Shown piece by piece: positions 31,787-43,132 of a stretch of DNA of 64,000 bases (positions are counted from its first letter, which is position 1; every line of letters begins with the position of its first letter). Both the position numbers and the translations under genes were made by a program. The stretch spans positions 1,264,501-1,328,500 of the forward strand of contig JAULSR010000007.1 of NCBI GenBank assembly GCA_030512295.1, written 5' to 3'. The notes beneath the pieces were generated by a model, which did no database searches, was not told where the DNA came from, and saw only the letters and a program-made list of their open reading frames with translations. This DNA comes from Bombardia bombarda. Its lineage: Eukaryota > Ascomycota > Sordariomycetes > Sordariales > Lasiosphaeriaceae.

Positions 31787-34305
31787 CTACAATTCCCATG
31801 GTCGAAGACGCTTTGCAAATCTCTCAGAGATATCATCCTCATGTTTCTCTTCGCTTTTCGCACTAGAATCTAGATCACAGTGTTCGCTTTCAGTCCTTGC
31901 CCTTTTGCCTGTTGACCCAGAGATAACGCTGTCCGGTGATTTATCCCCGTCCAATAACTCAATAGATGAAGGCCGTGTTTGGCTGCCGTAATATTGGTTC
32001 ATTAGGTAGTCACAGTCCTCTTTCCTAAACCAACACTCCATCAGCGACCAAATCACAGACGGAAGGTCCGCAGGCAATCTAGCCTCAGCCACTTTGTAGA
32101 TGATAATATTAAGGAAATCATCGTTGTTCTGATGCGACAAGAAACGGCGTAAAATCTGCAAGAACGAGAACGTAGTCTTCTCAGAGCCGCGTGAAAGGTG
32201 CGAAGTCTCGATGAGGTCCATCTGTGCCAGTTTTTCAAGGTACTTGTCCAACAGTTGTAAGTATTTTTCCTGAACGGCTTTTTTATGTCGCATATTCAAT
32301 GAATGCCACAGAAAATAATCCCAAGTTGTAAGTTGGAGAGATGGGGTAAATGTTCCCACAGGCCTCATCTCTTCAATCGACATGGCCGGCGGTGCCTTGG
32401 GATTGGCCCCATTATCAAGAAATATGGCAACGAGATCAAGCCAGAAGATCATATCATCACCCCAAGAGAGTCCCCGATTCAAAAAGAGTGTCGTAGTGGT
32501 CAATATTGACCATGGTGTGCCTTGGGCAAGATTCTTAGTGCCTTCGTAAATCTGATTTGGGCTTTGTCCGCAATCAAAGAGAAGTTGGATTGCTTTCAGA
32601 CTCGTCTGTTTTCCTTGACTGTTCATTGAAAAACCATGGAGGGCGTTGTGAATTAGGGGAGGCTCGGAACACGTTTCAAAGTAATATTCTCTAGCCATGT
32701 GCTTCTTGGTCATGAAATTTACGAGAAGAGCCCTGAATATTAATATGTGGGGGGGTCGCAGTATATGCAAGACGCTCTCCAGCTGATCCAATAAGTAGCG
32801 ACTTGCGGGGTTGTCCTCGCTGCAATCGCTGTCGAGCTTCTTAGCATACGACATGGTCGCCTCTTTTTTCTCATCGAACACATCTTCAGGAAAACTCTTC
32901 AGGTATACTATGCGAGCTGTTTGAGCCTTGAGCAAGGTCAAATTGGCGTTAAAGAACACCGGGCTCTTTTCCTTGAGAAACTGTGACATTTCACTGAGCC
33001 GTAAAAAGTCCATTACTGTACGATGAAGGAACGTAACGTAACCATTGAAATTTGTTTCCAAAAGGCCTCGGCATCTTCCGTTAAGCCGTCGTATTGTTTG
33101 CCGATTTGTTTTCTCCTCAACTACCTCTTCGATGGGTACTAGGTGTTGCAGGTACTGATCATCTTCGTGCTCTTGGTCATGGAACGTGTAGATGGAAATA
33201 TGTAGCGGTTCACATGCTGCAACCGCTATTTGCAATGAGGTGGCCATCTTGTTGTACTGACAAGGATCAATGCTCCCCAGAATATGCTTGAAGAACGTCT
33301 CCAAATCCGTAGGGAAGCTGTCAACCCGCCGACGAAGCTCCGAGAAAGAGTCGTAGTCATTCATGCCTTCCCGAAGCAGCTTGGTGACAAGAAAGACCCA
33401 GAGAAAGACACCTTCCGCTTTATTTGCAATATCATGCAGAAGAAGATCAGTTTCTCGTGATTCGACTTCGAGATCCTTCCATCTAGGGTGCCCTTTGAGT
33501 CGTTCTTCGGTGTACCGTTGTATATCAGCTCTTGTTAGCTCGTGTAGGTAGAGTTTAGACTCGTGAGCTCGACCAAATGAGTCCTCGAAGACATTCCAGG
33601 CTCGACTTGATACACATAGCTTTATGTGAGTAGACTTTGCCAAGTCCTGGATGGCCCGGCATAGGTCCAAATGGTCGCCTTCATACTCGTCGAGTCCGTC
33701 AATGAAGAAGCAAAGTTTCACGGGTAAGGTATTGCGCCGAGCGGCCTTCTGCAGCATCTCGTAAAGCTCAGGAAGTGTCCAGGGTCTGGAAAAGGTCTCC
33801 TCTTTCACCAACCACTTTCCAGTGGCTGACTCAAGAAGAGGCAGTATGTTACATACCTGAGAATCACGCAAATCTCTAAAGTCAGAGTGCCTTGGGTGCG
33901 ACGCAGTCTTTCATCCAGCTCAGACATCTCTTGTCGCTTCCATACAGTCTTGAGAGCAAGCTTGAAGCTTTGCCATTTTTGGTGATGTGGCCCATTCCCG
34001 GCCTTGAGCTTTGAAACGATGTTCATCAACTTATCACAGTCGCTGCGGCATGACCTCGATAGGTCTTGGATCGCCTTCGTATTGCTTCGGATCTCTACAG
34101 GACATGGACCGCTTCCGATAGCTCCCGACTCTAGGGCGATGGCCAAATCCTGGAGTTTCCCATGCGTGGATTCGAGATTCAGCACGTCACCGTCGCTTCC
34201 TTCTGCAGAATCGTATATCTTCTTACTCTTCGAAATGACGTCTGACGCAAAGCTCACAAACTGGATGACAGTGCCAGCAAGACTGACCGCAGTCAGCGGA
34301 TCCAT
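31787..34305 (-). CDS. STAND/NACHT-like protein lacking the Walker A segment
   Basis: The start at 34305 gives MDPLTAVSLAGTVIQFVSF, the classic beginning of the fungal STAND N-terminal helical domain, which continues for about 150 residues to LTLEICVILR. The second part, ending at 31787, begins within the NACHT fold at PWTLPELYEML and goes straight to Walker B FFIDGLDEYEGD. It is followed by SSRAWNVFEDSF, the winged-helix-like region and a long helical tail with an acidic, Lys-rich C-terminus. The roughly 200-250 residues that normally lie between, including the P-loop, are absent. An intron at 33786..33856 (GTATGT donor, TTCCAG acceptor) joins the halves in phase (exons 33857..34305 and 31787..33785; 815 residues). 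It is either a degenerate gene after a deletion or a non-hydrolysing variant. The N-terminal exon border is the least certain part. Confidence 0.72.
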
Positions 34306-35082
34306 GATAAATTGTTGAAATGAGCAATGACGGTTCGAAATGGTTATGTGAAACGAGGATGCTTGTAGGAAAGGTCGATGAGACAAACGACAGGACTTTC
34401 GCAAGGCTCTGTTCAGGTGTGTGGTAAGCCATGAGGGGTGATTTCTGCCCAAGGAGGCGCAGTTGATGCAGCGTGCATGGTGATGCAGACACTGCTGTAC
34501 CTATAAATGAACAGCCCAGAGATTGGGTGCAGTTGGCCAGACAGAAACCACCTTGCACATTGGGCAGGATGTCCCACACCCCACATACGGGCATTGCTGC
34601 AGAAGTCGCTATCAGCCTTGGACAACCCCTAGGAAAAAGCCTGAATGTACTTACCTACCTACATACCAATTTATACAGATCTTAGGAAGTAGTTAGGCAT
34701 ACTAATGAAAACAAAGAACAGGGAAAAGAAACAAGTGACGCATATACCTCATCTAGCTGTTGAAGAGATTGCCGATACAGCACCTGGAACCCATAACCAC
34801 GTCCACAACAGTACCACCCAGCTCAAGCCATTAACCGTTATTATTAACTTCCCCTACCGCACTACCCTAACGGTACCGCTAATTCCACCCTCGACATTCC
34901 GACCCCGATACCACGGCACCTCCCCCCTATTCTATCCCAGCCCTTCAAGCTCCAATCGCCAACCAAGACATCGAAACACACACAAAGCGATCTCCATGTA
35001 CCTAAGGTTTCCATGCCAGATCGTCCCATCCACCCAAATAAACTCATCGGTACAACCCCCCATCAAGCCCAGTATCCAGCAC
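34306..35082. other. Intergenic
   Basis: Upstream region of the second NACHT gene and 3' flank of the small Cys-rich gene. Open frames are short, with no recognised features. Confidence 0.55.
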
Positions 35083-35474
35083 CTAACAGCATCCCTTGTG
35101 GAACGAGCAGTGTCCGTCGCAGCAGTTGCAGCCGATGGTGAAGCGACCTCCGCGCAACGTCATCTCGTTCTCGAGACTGGGGAGCGGCTCGGGACGCTAT
35201 CGTTATCAGTGAGGTCAGTCACAGACGTGCTTGGATGAGAGGGATGTAGACAAATGAGAGTGGCTTTATTTAACTGAAGAGATACTCGGAAGAGAAAGAA
35301 AAGAAGAAAGGAAAAAAAGAAGAACGGAAAAAAAGAAGAACGGAAAAAAAGAAGAAAAAAGCATACCGGCTGCTCAGTCACAATACGCGCACTACCTGCA
35401 AAACGGCTAGGATCCATATCCTCCAGGCCCATGTTCATAGGCGGCTGCTTCTTGGGCTCCTCGACGGTCGGCAT
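35083..35474 (-). CDS. Small Cys-rich protein with CNCCDGHCSFHKGCC tail
   Basis: Two exons, 35367..35474 and 35083..35196, joined through an intron with GTATGC donor and GATAG acceptor after a CTGATAAC branch-like sequence, giving 73 residues. The N-terminus is short, charged and Pro-rich (MPTVEEPKKQPPMNMGLEDM). The C-terminus is IGCNCCDGHCSFHKGCC, with six cysteines and two histidines. Small conserved fungal proteins ending in a CxCCxGxCSFHxGCC-like motif exist but have no assigned function that I know of. The motif could bind a metal or be palmitoylated; neither is shown here. There is no signal peptide. An alternative acceptor nine bases downstream would remove three residues. The intron carries the purine-rich repeat described separately. 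Confidence 0.7.
35291..35361. repeat. Purine-rich tandem repeat inside an intron
   Basis: On the plus strand a run of A and G with a unit close to AGAACGGAAAAAAAGA occurs two to three times within the intron of the small Cys-rich gene. On the coding strand this is a pyrimidine-rich tract, which could act as a polypyrimidine tract, though it is much longer than needed. Confidence 0.8.
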
Positions 35475-36465
35475 TTTCGCTGTGGTGGTGGCCGAGAATG
35501 ACGCAAAGAAATGTGGCGATTCTGGAAAAAAAAAAAAAGTCACCCGTCTCAAATGACAGCCGCGGTTGCTACAAAAAAAAGTCGAATGCCAAAGTCTGAA
35601 ATATCTCGAGTGGGGTTGGAAGTTGTAAGTGTGTCTGTCTCCGACAATGAAGTCGGGCAAGTGCCGGATGATCGACACCGAAACGACAAAAACCCGCTCG
35701 CTACGCACTCGCACAGTCGCACACCGCCTGGCCTGGCCCCATCGTGCCGTCAATTGCCCAGGTTGTCGTGTGGCTGAGGCACCAAAGACTTTTCCACTAT
35801 TGGCCTTGGCGCTCATTCACGATTGGCCAGAGATTTGAGATTGTGAGACATCTCTCGGCCTTGGCGCTGGCGGGTTGATCCGACGTCATTCAGCTCCTCA
35901 AGTTGCCGCGGTCTAGACTTCAACTTAAAGGAGGTAAATGTTCATGTTGTAGGTGTAGATATCTTCAAGTCCCACTCTGAGTCCCCTTCCCGTCTTGGTA
36001 CAACCCCAATGTAAACTGACCGCCAGGTACAATAACAGCCGACACAAAGATGCTCAGCGGACCCCAATACCATTTTCCCAGATGCAGATCCTGCGAAATA
36101 TCTAGATACAAGCCGCGTCCAAGGAAACCTCCCGTGTAATGTTCACAAGCTCCGTTGCGCATATCGCTGACCGGCCCGCCATACCGGCCACATAAAAACC
36201 ACCACCCCTGAACCGAGATTAACAAGAAAGAAAAAGGTATATACACAAAGGAGAACCTCGACAGCTGTTAAGACGGAGGCCAGTTGCTACTATGCTACGA
36301 ATAAAAAAAAGGGAGATGAAACAACCCGTAAAAAAAACCATTAGAAAATCCGGCATGCCAATGCAATAGCTCTCTCAACACGCATACCGTAGCGAAACAG
36401 CGACCTGTTAGGCCACGTCATGGCAATGTGGTATATCTTCAAGACCTAAACTAACGCCCTCGTGC
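35475..36465. other. Intergenic
   Basis: Promoter of the small Cys-rich gene and 3' flank of the Flc-like gene. A 93-codon open frame at 35965-36246 on the minus strand has no recognisable domain and probably belongs to the 3' untranslated region. Confidence 0.5.
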
Positions 36466-38923
36466 TCAATGGCTGACCTCATCATAGCCCGCCCCGCGCT
36501 GCCAGGCAAGAGAACTACACCAAAACATTAGCATTGGAACAGGCCAACAAACACACACAAAAAGGTGCTTACCTTGACCTATCATGCGTCCTATAACCGA
36601 CCATCTGTGCGCTATTGTGACTGAGTCTGCTCGCCGATACATTCGAGTTCGACCCATTCGTATTGAACGGACTCGGCGCCCTCACAAAGCTCCCATTATA
36701 ACTCGCCCGATTCTTCAACGAGTGATCAGGCGTGGACGACCCGCCGTCCAGCGCAGCAGCCGCATCGGCCACAGGCGACCTTGAGCTCCGGACGCTGTTG
36801 AAATTGGCGGGGTTTGACATCTCCGACTCGTTATCTTCCTCGTCCAGGTCCACACCGTGCTTCCCCTCGCCTCTGGCCGTCGCCGCAAGCGCGTTAAGCT
36901 CCGCCGTGGTCTGGAGCATCGTCTGCGACTTGATGAACGAGTTGCGGTCGTCGGCCATGTACTGGTATCGCGTGTCGGGGTTATTAGACAGCAAGACGAT
37001 CGTAGTAGTGATGATGAGCATCAGCAATAGAATAAGCGAGAACGCCGCGTTGGCGATCCAGAGAACCACCCCCACTACACCAATCACGATTGGTGGGAGT
37101 CCAAACACATCCGTAAAGATGAGCAGGAAAATCGCATTGATAAAGTTCATGGAAAATATCGCAATGTTAAACGAGTTGGTGCTCTTGTCCATCCACGGGC
37201 GCAAAACACTGGCCGTAATGAGCGCTCCAACCTCGATGATAATGAGCGCGACGGCCTGAGTCTGTCCACTCCGCTGACCGAGAGCGATGAACAGGCCCTT
37301 GAGAAGCGTGTACCCCAGGAGAGGCAGAACGAAATAGTAGGCCGAGGCACGGAATTGCACGTAGAGAAAACCCCACTTGTTGAGGGTCTGCGGGTCGGAA
37401 AACAGAATGTAGGCGGGATTCCGATGCATCTCGAGCGACCGACGGGCGACCCGAATAACCTTAAAGGCGGCCCAACCCAGGACGGCACTGATGCCAAAGA
37501 AGAAGCAGGCCGCGAGAACCATCTCGGCGGGGGAGTCGTTCTGGGTGAACTCCCAGACGCAGAGAACAACCATCTGTGGGTAGCCGATGAGAGCTACTCT
37601 GAAAAGGACACCTGTGGCGGCAGCGTTAGCAAGAACAATGTGTAAGAAGGGGGTACAAGGATATACCTTTAAGAACAGTAACCCATCCAGCTCGGAAGTC
37701 GGCAAATGTTTCGTTCTTGATCCAGTGAAGCTTGAAGGCAAGCTCAAGGATACCCTTGAACACAATGACCAGCAGGGCCGTTATGACCACAAAAATGTAA
37801 AAGAAAACCAATCCCGTCATGAACAGGTTTGTCGTCTCGATCACAGCCCGGAACGCCACTCTCTGGATGCCATACACTATGTAGCTTCCAAAGAAGGTCT
37901 GGACGTTACCACGCTTCGCAATACCGCTCGCAGCTCTCTCAACGAGCCCTGTCTTTGGCATCATGGATGCTGCGCGCTTGAACAGATTGACTGCGGGCTC
38001 GACGAGCATTGGCAGGCCACGCTTCTCTACCTGTACAGACACAGTGTGCAGAGAGTCGAAGATTGTGGAAGGCGAGCCGCCCGTTGAGCGCTGATACCAC
38101 GTGAGGATGTCCTGAATGAAGCCAACTCTTATGATGCCCATGCTCCAAACGAAATCCTGGGTCCACGACTGCACGGCAGGCGGGAGTGGTACGCCGCAGA
38201 GCCCGATCATGGCCTGAGCCTGGAAGTATCCGAAGAGGGAGAGGGCGTTGGCGGCGACGTGGGATGCAGCGTTGGTGTAGCCCAGCCCCGAGACAACGGC
38301 GGAGCACAGGAGAGCGAGGCCCGCGACTGCTGCGGAGGCCCATTTGACGCCAATGAGATCGACTGGTTACTGTGTGTCAGTATAGCTATGCATGATCTCG
38401 GTCAAAATCAGGAACGCTTACCGGTCTTGCCGTTGGAAATATCGGCCTCGATGCAGGCAACACGAGTCCCAGCCTGAGGGCCGCTCGTCATGTTGATGTT
38501 GACCCGAACCTTGGCATCCAGGTCGGGAAAGGTGTAGGCAATGCCGGGAATGTTGCTGGCGGCTTCCGGGCTGACCTTCAGGACGAAGGGGTTGTTCATG
38601 TTGCCCGATGTCATGGGACATAAGCCCGGCAGATTCGAGGTGCAAGGGTCGAGGGTGGTGCGGATGATCTGATAGCCATAGGCCAGAATGGTGATGTCAA
38701 AGAGGACGTGGCCCTGGATAGACGAGGTTGCAATCATGTTGATGTAGACAGAGTTGTTATTTGGGGTGTAGCTGACGTCGAAGAGACTGGCCGTGAAGCC
38801 CGAGTTGGCCTGGCACGCCGCCAGCGAGCTCGAACGCAGCGCTACATCTGCGGCTGCAGGGAGAACGAGTGTCGCCAGCGTCGAGAGCAGGGCCAGTGGC
38901 CTCCATAACGTTGGAAAACGCAT
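36466..38923 (-). CDS. Flc/TRP-like fungal membrane protein
   Basis: Four exons (38422..38923, 37667..38362, 36573..37611, 36466..36514), all with GT...AG borders and consistent phases, give 761 residues. The signal peptide is at about residues 1-22. A lumenal ML-like domain of about 150 residues follows (DVALRSSSLAACQ, then IQGHVLFDITILAYG). Then come about nine membrane segments, for example LCSAVVSG, VVITALLVIVFKGIL, GVLFRVALIGYP, AVLGWAAFKVI and AVALIIIEVGALI, and a Ser/Asn-rich cytosolic tail. This is the layout of the fungal Flc family, proteins of the ER/Golgi or plasma membrane related to TRP channels and linked to heme/FAD transport and calcium. The last exon is very short (16 codons including the stop) and well supported by its borders. 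It is single copy here and probably a core gene. Confidence 0.9.
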
Positions 38924-41003
38924 CTTGTCGTGCGTCGTGTGTCCTGCGTCGTTGTGTAGTCCGATGTGTTTGCGCGCTATCCTGTTCCAATCCAAACCTC
39001 CTCTAAATGCAACGTTTTGGTCGGACTTTCGGGGGTTTTCGATGTTTGCGAGTTTTCGGGGCTTTTTACATGCTGAATTTCGTGGCCTGAGGAGGGCAAG
39101 TCAAATGACAGTCGGGTAACGAAAGGATCGGTAGTAGAGGTTTGTTGCGACCGAGGTGAATTGAACGAGCGGTCGGGCCGGTCGGTTTCTTGGTCGAGGG
39201 AGGGTCGCGCGGCAAAGGAATTATAGTTGGAAAAGCGAGTGAATGATGCCGTCGATTTGTTTCCTATCCAGAATCCATCGAGACTACGACGGTGCGATCG
39301 AGCGTCGTCTAGGTCGCGTCGTTGATCGTTTGACCATTGACCGTTTGTGGTGGTTGGAGAAGGTGGAACGGCGATGGAATGGAGAGTCAGAAGCTGGAAT
39401 TGCGTCTGTAAGACTGGAGCGATGGAGCCTACTTGTTGGGTACGTTCAGCGGGGAAACAGGGCAGGAGCGACGCCAAATGGCGGAGCAGTGTTGTCACGG
39501 TGCGCCCGCCTCCACTGTTGTCAGCCAAGATCCAGGAAGCTCGTGTTGGGTGGGAACTGGGAAGTCCCCCAATCAAAAGACAGGGGAGCATCGGTTCAGT
39601 CAGGCACCTGCCCGGCAACCCCCCTTCTGGCCCTCCTGTCAGCGTCAGCGTGCAGACTGGTCGATTGCAACTTCCTTCGTGGCTGTGTCGGTAAAAATGC
39701 CAGGGGAGAGCGCTGACCAAGACAGCACCTGCCTTGTTTAGCAAGCAAACGACGGGAAGTCGGGAACAGTCATGGTTGGCCGATGGGTCCGAAAAATGGA
39801 AGAATACGCGGCCTGCCACTCCTTTTGGGCGGGAATACCAACCGACAGGGGGCTGGGTGCCAAGAAATTGAAAGCACGAACCTAGGGATGTTGACGGCGG
39901 GACGGGTCGCTACCTGCGGGTATAACTTGATTGTAAGATGACAGCACGCAACGCCTAGTTTATAAATCTAAGATCTCGGATTTGATGACGAGCTTGACTG
40001 TTTAGAATTTATTTAGAGCTTGGTGAAAGAAAACATAAACTCAAATACTATATCATCTTCTTGAATAAAATGAGAACACAAGAACAATCTTGCTGGCTGT
40101 CATTCATCCATTAGAAGTCTACAGAACGACAAAGGCGTTAAAAACATGCACTGGGAAAAGCTGATGCGCGATCGCGAAAAGAAATAGAACCTTATAAAGC
40201 GATCAACAGCCAAAGCAGTTGCAGATGAATCATGCCGGTGAGATGATATTTCTTTACAATCCAAAGTTTATGGCTTATATTCCGGCATGCTAAAAGTCTC
40301 AAGTTTCCATATCATCGTTGCAACATGATGCATGTCATTGTGAGAATTACCATAAACAGAACCCTAGAATAAATGTTATGAATGGGTTAACGCCCCATCA
40401 ATACAATAGGTACTTCAGGGCCTGTCTATTCTAGAATAAGAACATATTTTTTGGCCAACTACCGTACTGCCAAATCCCGAATAGCAACACCATAGAATGC
40501 TGTGCAAAAGTCAACCAAGCGCCAACACACGGCCACCAATCTCAACCATGATTCCCACAAGCGGTGTGATCAGCACAGGGAGCAAGACCTGCAGCAGGCA
40601 TATGCACAACCACGCAGCCCTTGCATACTCGCTCCAAGTCAGGCACGTCGTTAGCCTGCATTTCGCCGCCGCCAGCGCGCTGCGGCACCAACTGACCCGA
40701 TGGCCGAAACCGCTGCTTCAATTCCTCATACCTTCGATCTGTACGACCTAAGAGCGAAGTCCATCGCGTGAGCCAGTTTTCGATCCGGGGATTGGTGTAA
40801 CACCAACTTGGACTGACATCGAGATTCCATTTGGAGCAGGGCAAGACACAAAGCAATGCAGACCCTGGCAGAAACCTGACCACATCTAGATGACCTCAGA
40901 TATCTCCCCTGGGCTGTCCTCCGCCCTCCATGCCGCCCCCTTGCAAGACCAAAGCAGCATCATCGACACCTCCCATAAAACATTAGAGAGAAGCGAACTC
41001 ACC
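38924..41003. other. Divergent upstream region of Flc-like gene and carboxylesterase
   Basis: About 2 kb. A 280-codon open frame at 38977-39819 on the minus strand ends just upstream of the Flc start. It has no domain I recognise and is mirrored by several open plus frames, so I take it as leader DNA. The stretch at 39,950-40,500 is A/T-rich without gene signals. Confidence 0.5.
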
Positions 41004-42788
41004 ATGCCAAAATCCAAAGTCCATCGAGTTGCCGTCATCATTTCGGTCCTCCTCCACGTCACCGCCCTATCAGCGGCAACATCCTCCCCCTCTCCACACT
41101 CACCACCACCTCCCCCCCTCGCCAAACTCCTCAACGGCACCTACTCAGGCCTCTACTCCCCCGCCTTCAACCAAGACCTCTTCCTCGGCATCCCCTACGC
41201 TCAAGACACCTCGGGCGCCAACCGGTTCCGCATCCCCCAGCCCCTCAACACAACATGGCCCGACACCCGCCCCGCCACGCAATACGGCCACGCCTGCCCC
41301 GACGGCACCCCAGAAGACGACGCCCTCCACGGCATGTCTGAAAACTGCCTCAGCATCAACATCGTGCGGCCCCGCCTCACCAGCACAACAGACACCAACC
41401 CCCTCCTCCCCATCCTCTTCTGGATCCACGGCGGCGCCTACCAAGTCGGCACCTCCGCCCTCCCCCGCTACAACCTCTCCTACCTCGTGGCCCGCTCGGC
41501 CGCCATCGGCCGCCCCGTCCTCGGCGCCAGCATCAACTACCGCAAGGGCGGCTGGGGCCTGCTGCACTCGCTCGACCTGCTCGGCACCGGCAACACCAAC
41601 CTCGCGCTGCGCGACATGCGCCTCGCCCTCGCCTGGGTGCAGGAGAACATTGCCGCCTTCGGCGGCGACCCGCGCCGGGTGACCATCTGGGGCGAGAGCG
41701 CGGGGAGCTTTGCCGTCGGCCAGCTGCTGCTGGCGCATGGCGGGCGGGATGGCGGGCGACTGTTCCACGGGAGCATCCAGGAGAGTGGCAGCGCGACGAC
41801 GGCGTGGTATAACGGCACGGAGCGGTACCAGCCTATTTACGAGTATATCGTGCATCAGGTGGGCTGTGGCGAGGCGGCTGATACGCTAGAGTGTCTGCGC
41901 GCGGTGCCGTATGAGGAGCTGTATCCGCATGTGCACGCCGCGCCGGGGGCGGTGGATGGCGGGCCGGGGTACTACCCGATCGTGGACGGGGATGTGATAC
42001 CGAATTATCCCAGTGAGATGTTGAGGGAGGGCAGGTTCGCGCGTGTGCCGCATTTGTATGGGACGAACTCGGACGAGGGGACGGACAATGCGCCCGCGGG
42101 GGATTCGAATAGTGGCAGGATTGATACGGATGATGATTTGTATCAGTTCTTGCTGCATGGCGCGGGGTTTAACTTCCCTCCGTCAACGGTGCGGCGCATC
42201 ATGGAGCTGTACCCTGATGATCCGGCGCTGGGCATCCCGCTTGGTACTGGGGATGAGCGGTTTGCTGAGAAGGGGTGGCAGTACAAGCGCGTCGCTGCTA
42301 TTGTTGGGGATGTCTTTTACCATGCGCCGCGGCTGGATGATGCGAGGAGGTATGCGCAGCACGGGGATGATACGTATGTGTATCGGTTCAATGAGCGCGC
42401 CTGGCTGAGCGCGGTGAACACGCCGGGCGGCGTGGTGAATGCGACGTGTGTGGAGGAGCTCTGCGGCGCGCTGGCGCCGGCGTGGGAGGGCGTGGCGCAC
42501 GCGACGGAGCTGGCGTTTGTGTTTGGGAATGCGGAGTGGTTGGGGCCGTGGGAGGGGTATAGGCGGTTGAGCGAGCGGATGATGGATATGTGGGTGCATT
42601 TTGCGCATGATGGGAATCCGAATGGGCCTGGGGAGGTGGTTTGGCCACAGTATGCGAGTGGCGGTGAAGAGGGGGTGAATTTGGTGTTGCAGACGGAGGA
42701 GAAGGGAGGGCTGTATGTTGAGAGGGATGTGTATAGGAGGGAGGGGAGGGAGTATTTGAGCAAGTGGGCGAGGAGGAGGCGTGTTTGA
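41004..42788 (+). CDS. Secreted type-B carboxylesterase
   Basis: Alpha/beta hydrolase of the carboxylesterase/lipase family, single exon, 594 residues. I start at ATG 41004 (ACCATGCC context) because it is followed by a signal peptide (about residues 6-22, VAVIISVLLHVTALSAA); an upstream ATG at 40890 would hide it. The family features are LFLGIPYAQ near the N-terminus, ENCLSINIVRP, and the oxyanion hole FWIHGGAY. The nucleophile is in WGESAGS, the acid in GTNSDEGT, and the catalytic His in GVAHATELAFVFG. The end of the protein has the usual WVHFAHDGNPN. Catalytic residues are intact. It should cleave esters outside the cell; the substrate is unknown. The gene has high G+C with C/G-ending codons. 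Confidence 0.93.
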   Translation: MPKSKVHRVAVIISVLLHVTALSAATSSPSPHSPPPPPLAKLLNGTYSGLYSPAFNQDLFLGIPYAQDTSGANRFRIPQPLNTTWPDTRPATQYGHACPDGTPEDDALHGMSENCLSINIVRPRLTSTTDTNPLLPILFWIHGGAYQVGTSALPRYNLSYLVARSAAIGRPVLGASINYRKGGWGLLHSLDLLGTGNTNLALRDMRLALAWVQENIAAFGGDPRRVTIWGESAGSFAVGQLLLAHGGRDGGRLFHGSIQESGSATTAWYNGTERYQPIYEYIVHQVGCGEAADTLECLRAVPYEELYPHVHAAPGAVDGGPGYYPIVDGDVIPNYPSEMLREGRFARVPHLYGTNSDEGTDNAPAGDSNSGRIDTDDDLYQFLLHGAGFNFPPSTVRRIMELYPDDPALGIPLGTGDERFAEKGWQYKRVAAIVGDVFYHAPRLDDARRYAQHGDDTYVYRFNERAWLSAVNTPGGVVNATCVEELCGALAPAWEGVAHATELAFVFGNAEWLGPWEGYRRLSERMMDMWVHFAHDGNPNGPGEVVWPQYASGGEEGVNLVLQTEEKGGLYVERDVYRREGREYLSKWARRRRV

Positions 42789-43132
42789 GGAGAGACAGAG
42801 TGGAGGCGATATCTGGTTTGGACATCTAACGATATGGGATTGGGACACTGTTTGGATTTGATGATATTACGGCCTTACTAATGTTATAAGGATTACTATG
42901 GACTTTTCCGACTCGAAAACCTCAGTACATCGCCAACAGGCCCCAATATAACCCCTTGGGTATTCCAGACCTCTCACATACGACCATACCCACTTGAGAA
43001 CTCGGCATCCCGTCTGCTCTGCCCTAGATAAGCAAGTGAGGGCCAGACCAGTAGTTGGGTCGGTGACGACCAGCGAATCCCTGGTGTTGTATGTTTTTTG
43101 TCCCTTTTTGATCTCCACCAGATCCACATCTC
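42789..43132. other. Spacer between converging genes
   Basis: 344 bp between the carboxylesterase and the GMC oxidoreductase 3' ends. Nothing recognised. Confidence 0.65.

Noticed and set aside
38977..39819. 280-codon minus frame upstream of the Flc-like gene
   Set aside because: No domain, mirrored by open plus frames, and directly upstream of the Flc start, so more likely leader or promoter DNA.
41145..41855. 236-codon antisense frame in the carboxylesterase
   Set aside because: Same codon-bias mirror effect; the sense strand has all catalytic motifs.
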